Assembly (NCBI GenBank): GCA_003215055.1
Contig: QCKW01000005.1
Span: 1 to 63,560, forward strand
Direction of reading: 5' to 3'
From: Pelagibacteraceae bacterium AG-410-N23
GTDB taxonomy: Bacteria; Pseudomonadota; Alphaproteobacteria; Pelagibacterales; Pelagibacteraceae
DNA length: 63,560 nt
Below the pieces are notes generated by a model. The model worked only from the letters and a program-made list of their open reading frames with translations, was not told the DNA's origin and made no database searches. Shown here in pieces: positions 62,503 to 63,560 of the stretch. Position 1 is the stretch's first letter, and every line of letters starts with the position of its first letter. The translations under genes were made by a program, and so were the position numbers.

Positions 62503-63560
62503 TAATTATATAGTCTTATTAATGTTGGAAATTTAAGAATATTCTTATTCTTTTTAAATATTGATAAACAATTTTTTGCATTAATTTCTGATGTCTTATG
62601 AGTAATAATAACAATAGTTGCTTTTTTATTCTTTTTATCTGGTGTTTGTATTATTCTTTTGACTGAAATTTTATATTTAGCTAATCTATTTGTTATCAAC
62701 GAGAGAACGCCCTGTTTATCTTTTACTTCAAATCTAAGATATAAAGAATTTTTGTAATTATCAGCATTAAATGCCTTAATAGTCTTTCTTTTTATAGATG
62801 GAATTCCAAATGGATATTTTACTTTTGTTTTTATTACAGATAATAAGTCTGATAATAAAGATGAAGAAGTAGGTCCTGGACCAGCCCCTTCTCCCTGCAA
62901 AACAGTTTCACCTACAGGCTTACCTTCGGTGATAACTGCATTCATCACTCCATTTACATTGCCTATATATGTATTTTTACTAACCAAACATGGGTGAACT
63001 GTTTCAAACAATTTTCCATCTATTATTTCAGAAATCCCAAGTAATTTTACTCTTAGACCTAATTTGCTAGCAATTTTTATATCTTCCAATTTAATATTTT
63101 CAATCCCTTCCATAATACAATTATTTTTTGAAATTTTAGTATTAAATGATAATGCTGATAAAATCTTTATCTTAGCAAATGCATCAAATCCATTTAAATC
63201 TAATTTAGGATTTCCTGGTTCTGCATAACCTAGTTTTTGTGCTTTCTTTAAAACTTTTTCAAAAGTTTGATTACTATTCTCCATTTCAGATAAAATATAA
63301 TTCGTTGTTCCATTTAAAATTCCATAAACTTTCGTTATTTTGTTAGTTGCTAATCCTTCTTTAATTGTTCTAAGTATTGGAATTCCTCCAGCTACAGCTG
63401 CCTCAAACTCTAAATTTACAGCATTTTTTTCTGCTAACTTAGATAATTGATCTCCGTGTTTAGCAATTAAAGCTTTATTTGGTGTTATAACATTTTTTTT
63501 ATTTTTTAATGCTAATTCAACAACTTTCTTTGACATCCCATCTGATAAACCGATTGATTC
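62502..63560 (-). CDS. hom: Homoserine dehydrogenase, 5' end outside window
   Basis: Reduces aspartate semialdehyde to homoserine in threonine and methionine synthesis. The frame stays open to the window edge, so the ATG at 63536 is internal and about 80 N-terminal residues (most of the NAD-binding domain) are missing. Visible: VITPNKALIAKHGDQL (matching VTANKALLA), EAAVAGGIPILRTIKEGL, GILNGTTNYILSEM, LDLNGFDAFAKIKILS with the catalytic Lys/Asp pair, GEGAGPGPTSSSLLSDLL, and a C-terminal ACT domain (LRFEVKDKQGVLSLITNRLAKYKISV). Overlaps the AEC start by 1 nt. Confidence 0.95.
   Translation of the reverse strand, partial: ESIGLSDGMSKKVVELALKNKKNVITPNKALIAKHGDQLSKLAEKNAVNLEFEAAVAGGIPILRTIKEGLATNKITKVYGILNGTTNYILSEMENSNQTFEKVLKKAQKLGYAEPGNPKLDLNGFDAFAKIKILSALSFNTKISKNNCIMEGIENIKLEDIKIASKLGLRVKLLGISEIIDGKLFETVHPCLVSKNTYIGNVNGVMNAVITEGKPVGETVLQGEGAGPGPTSSSLLSDLLSVIKTKVKYPFGIPSIKRKTIKAFNADNYKNSLYLRFEVKDKQGVLSLITNRLAKYKISVKRIIQTPDKKNKKATIVIITHKTSEINAKNCLSIFKKNKNILKFPTLIRLYN

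Overview
The window reads as a piece of a SAR11-type (Pelagibacterales, Alphaproteobacteria) chromosome. The reasons are the very AT-rich DNA, near-absent intergenic space, genes overlapping by 1, 4 or 8 nt, alphaproteobacterial gene orders (argS-x-nagZ-scpAB-tatABC-serS; ssb-gyrA-coaD-ppi-tgt; mltB-rlpA-dacA-tmk-holB-metG-tatD) and a compact phoR-pstSCAB-phoU-phoB cluster. I saw no rRNA, CRISPR array or insertion sequence. Four tRNA genes are present, all with encoded CCA. The taxon is an inference from style and gene order, not from a marker alignment.

Layout. 1-258: end of an SMR drug exporter. 301-7509: the phosphate regulon, with Pho boxes before phoR, pstS and pstC and an intrinsic terminator between pstS and pstC. 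7506-10811: the zinc regulon, a small membrane gene plus zur and znuBC leftwards and znuA rightwards, with two adjacent Zur-type palindromes between znuC and znuA. 10854-12937: an Ldh2-family dehydrogenase, exonuclease III and ErpA. 12988-23766: a long rightward run (dgt, argS, small membrane protein, nagZ, scpAB, tatABC, serS, yajC-secDF). 23763-27262: a PuuD-like membrane protein and uvrA leftwards. 27353-32704: ssb, gyrA, coaD, peptidyl-prolyl isomerase, tgt, tRNA-Lys. 32714-36698: M48 lipoprotein, DUF502 protein, recG, sdhE, tRNA-Ser. 36786-45991: rarD, then cell-wall genes (mltB, rlpA-like, dacA) running into tmk, holB, metG, tatD, a metallo-beta-lactamase-fold protein and a sugar epimerase. 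45988-50690: glutathione peroxidase, nhaA, zinc-ribbon protein, tRNA-Pro, NDUFS4-like subunit, SbmA/BacA-like transporter, glpX, tRNA-Glu.

50693-60265 is the accessory region. It starts at tRNA-Glu with a GIY-YIG protein and a surface-glycan cluster: a two-domain glycosyltransferase, N-formyltransferase, Gfo/Idh oxidoreductase, DegT aminotransferase, GT9-like and GT11 glycosyltransferases and a sulfotransferase. It ends with a tyrosine recombinase, a 57-codon membrane ORF, a GC-rich structured RNA element and a one-domain MGMT-type gene. The structured element (about 59796-59983) ends in a textbook intrinsic terminator only 3 nt before the MGMT start codon. I could not match it to a known RNA family, and it is the best candidate here for something undescribed. 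60320-60727 is gene-free. The window closes with two transporters (EamA, AEC) and a homoserine dehydrogenase running off the right edge.

How parts work together: PhoR/PhoB/PhoU sense and control PstSCAB phosphate uptake; Zur controls ZnuABC zinc uptake; TatABC and YajC/SecDF serve export; MltB, RlpA-like, DacA and NagZ act on peptidoglycan. The accessory glycan genes together can plausibly make and place an N-formylated amino sugar plus a fucose-like and a sulfate decoration on the cell surface. The tRNA-guanine transglycosylase here has lost three of its four zinc ligands, notable next to a dedicated zinc-scarcity regulon.
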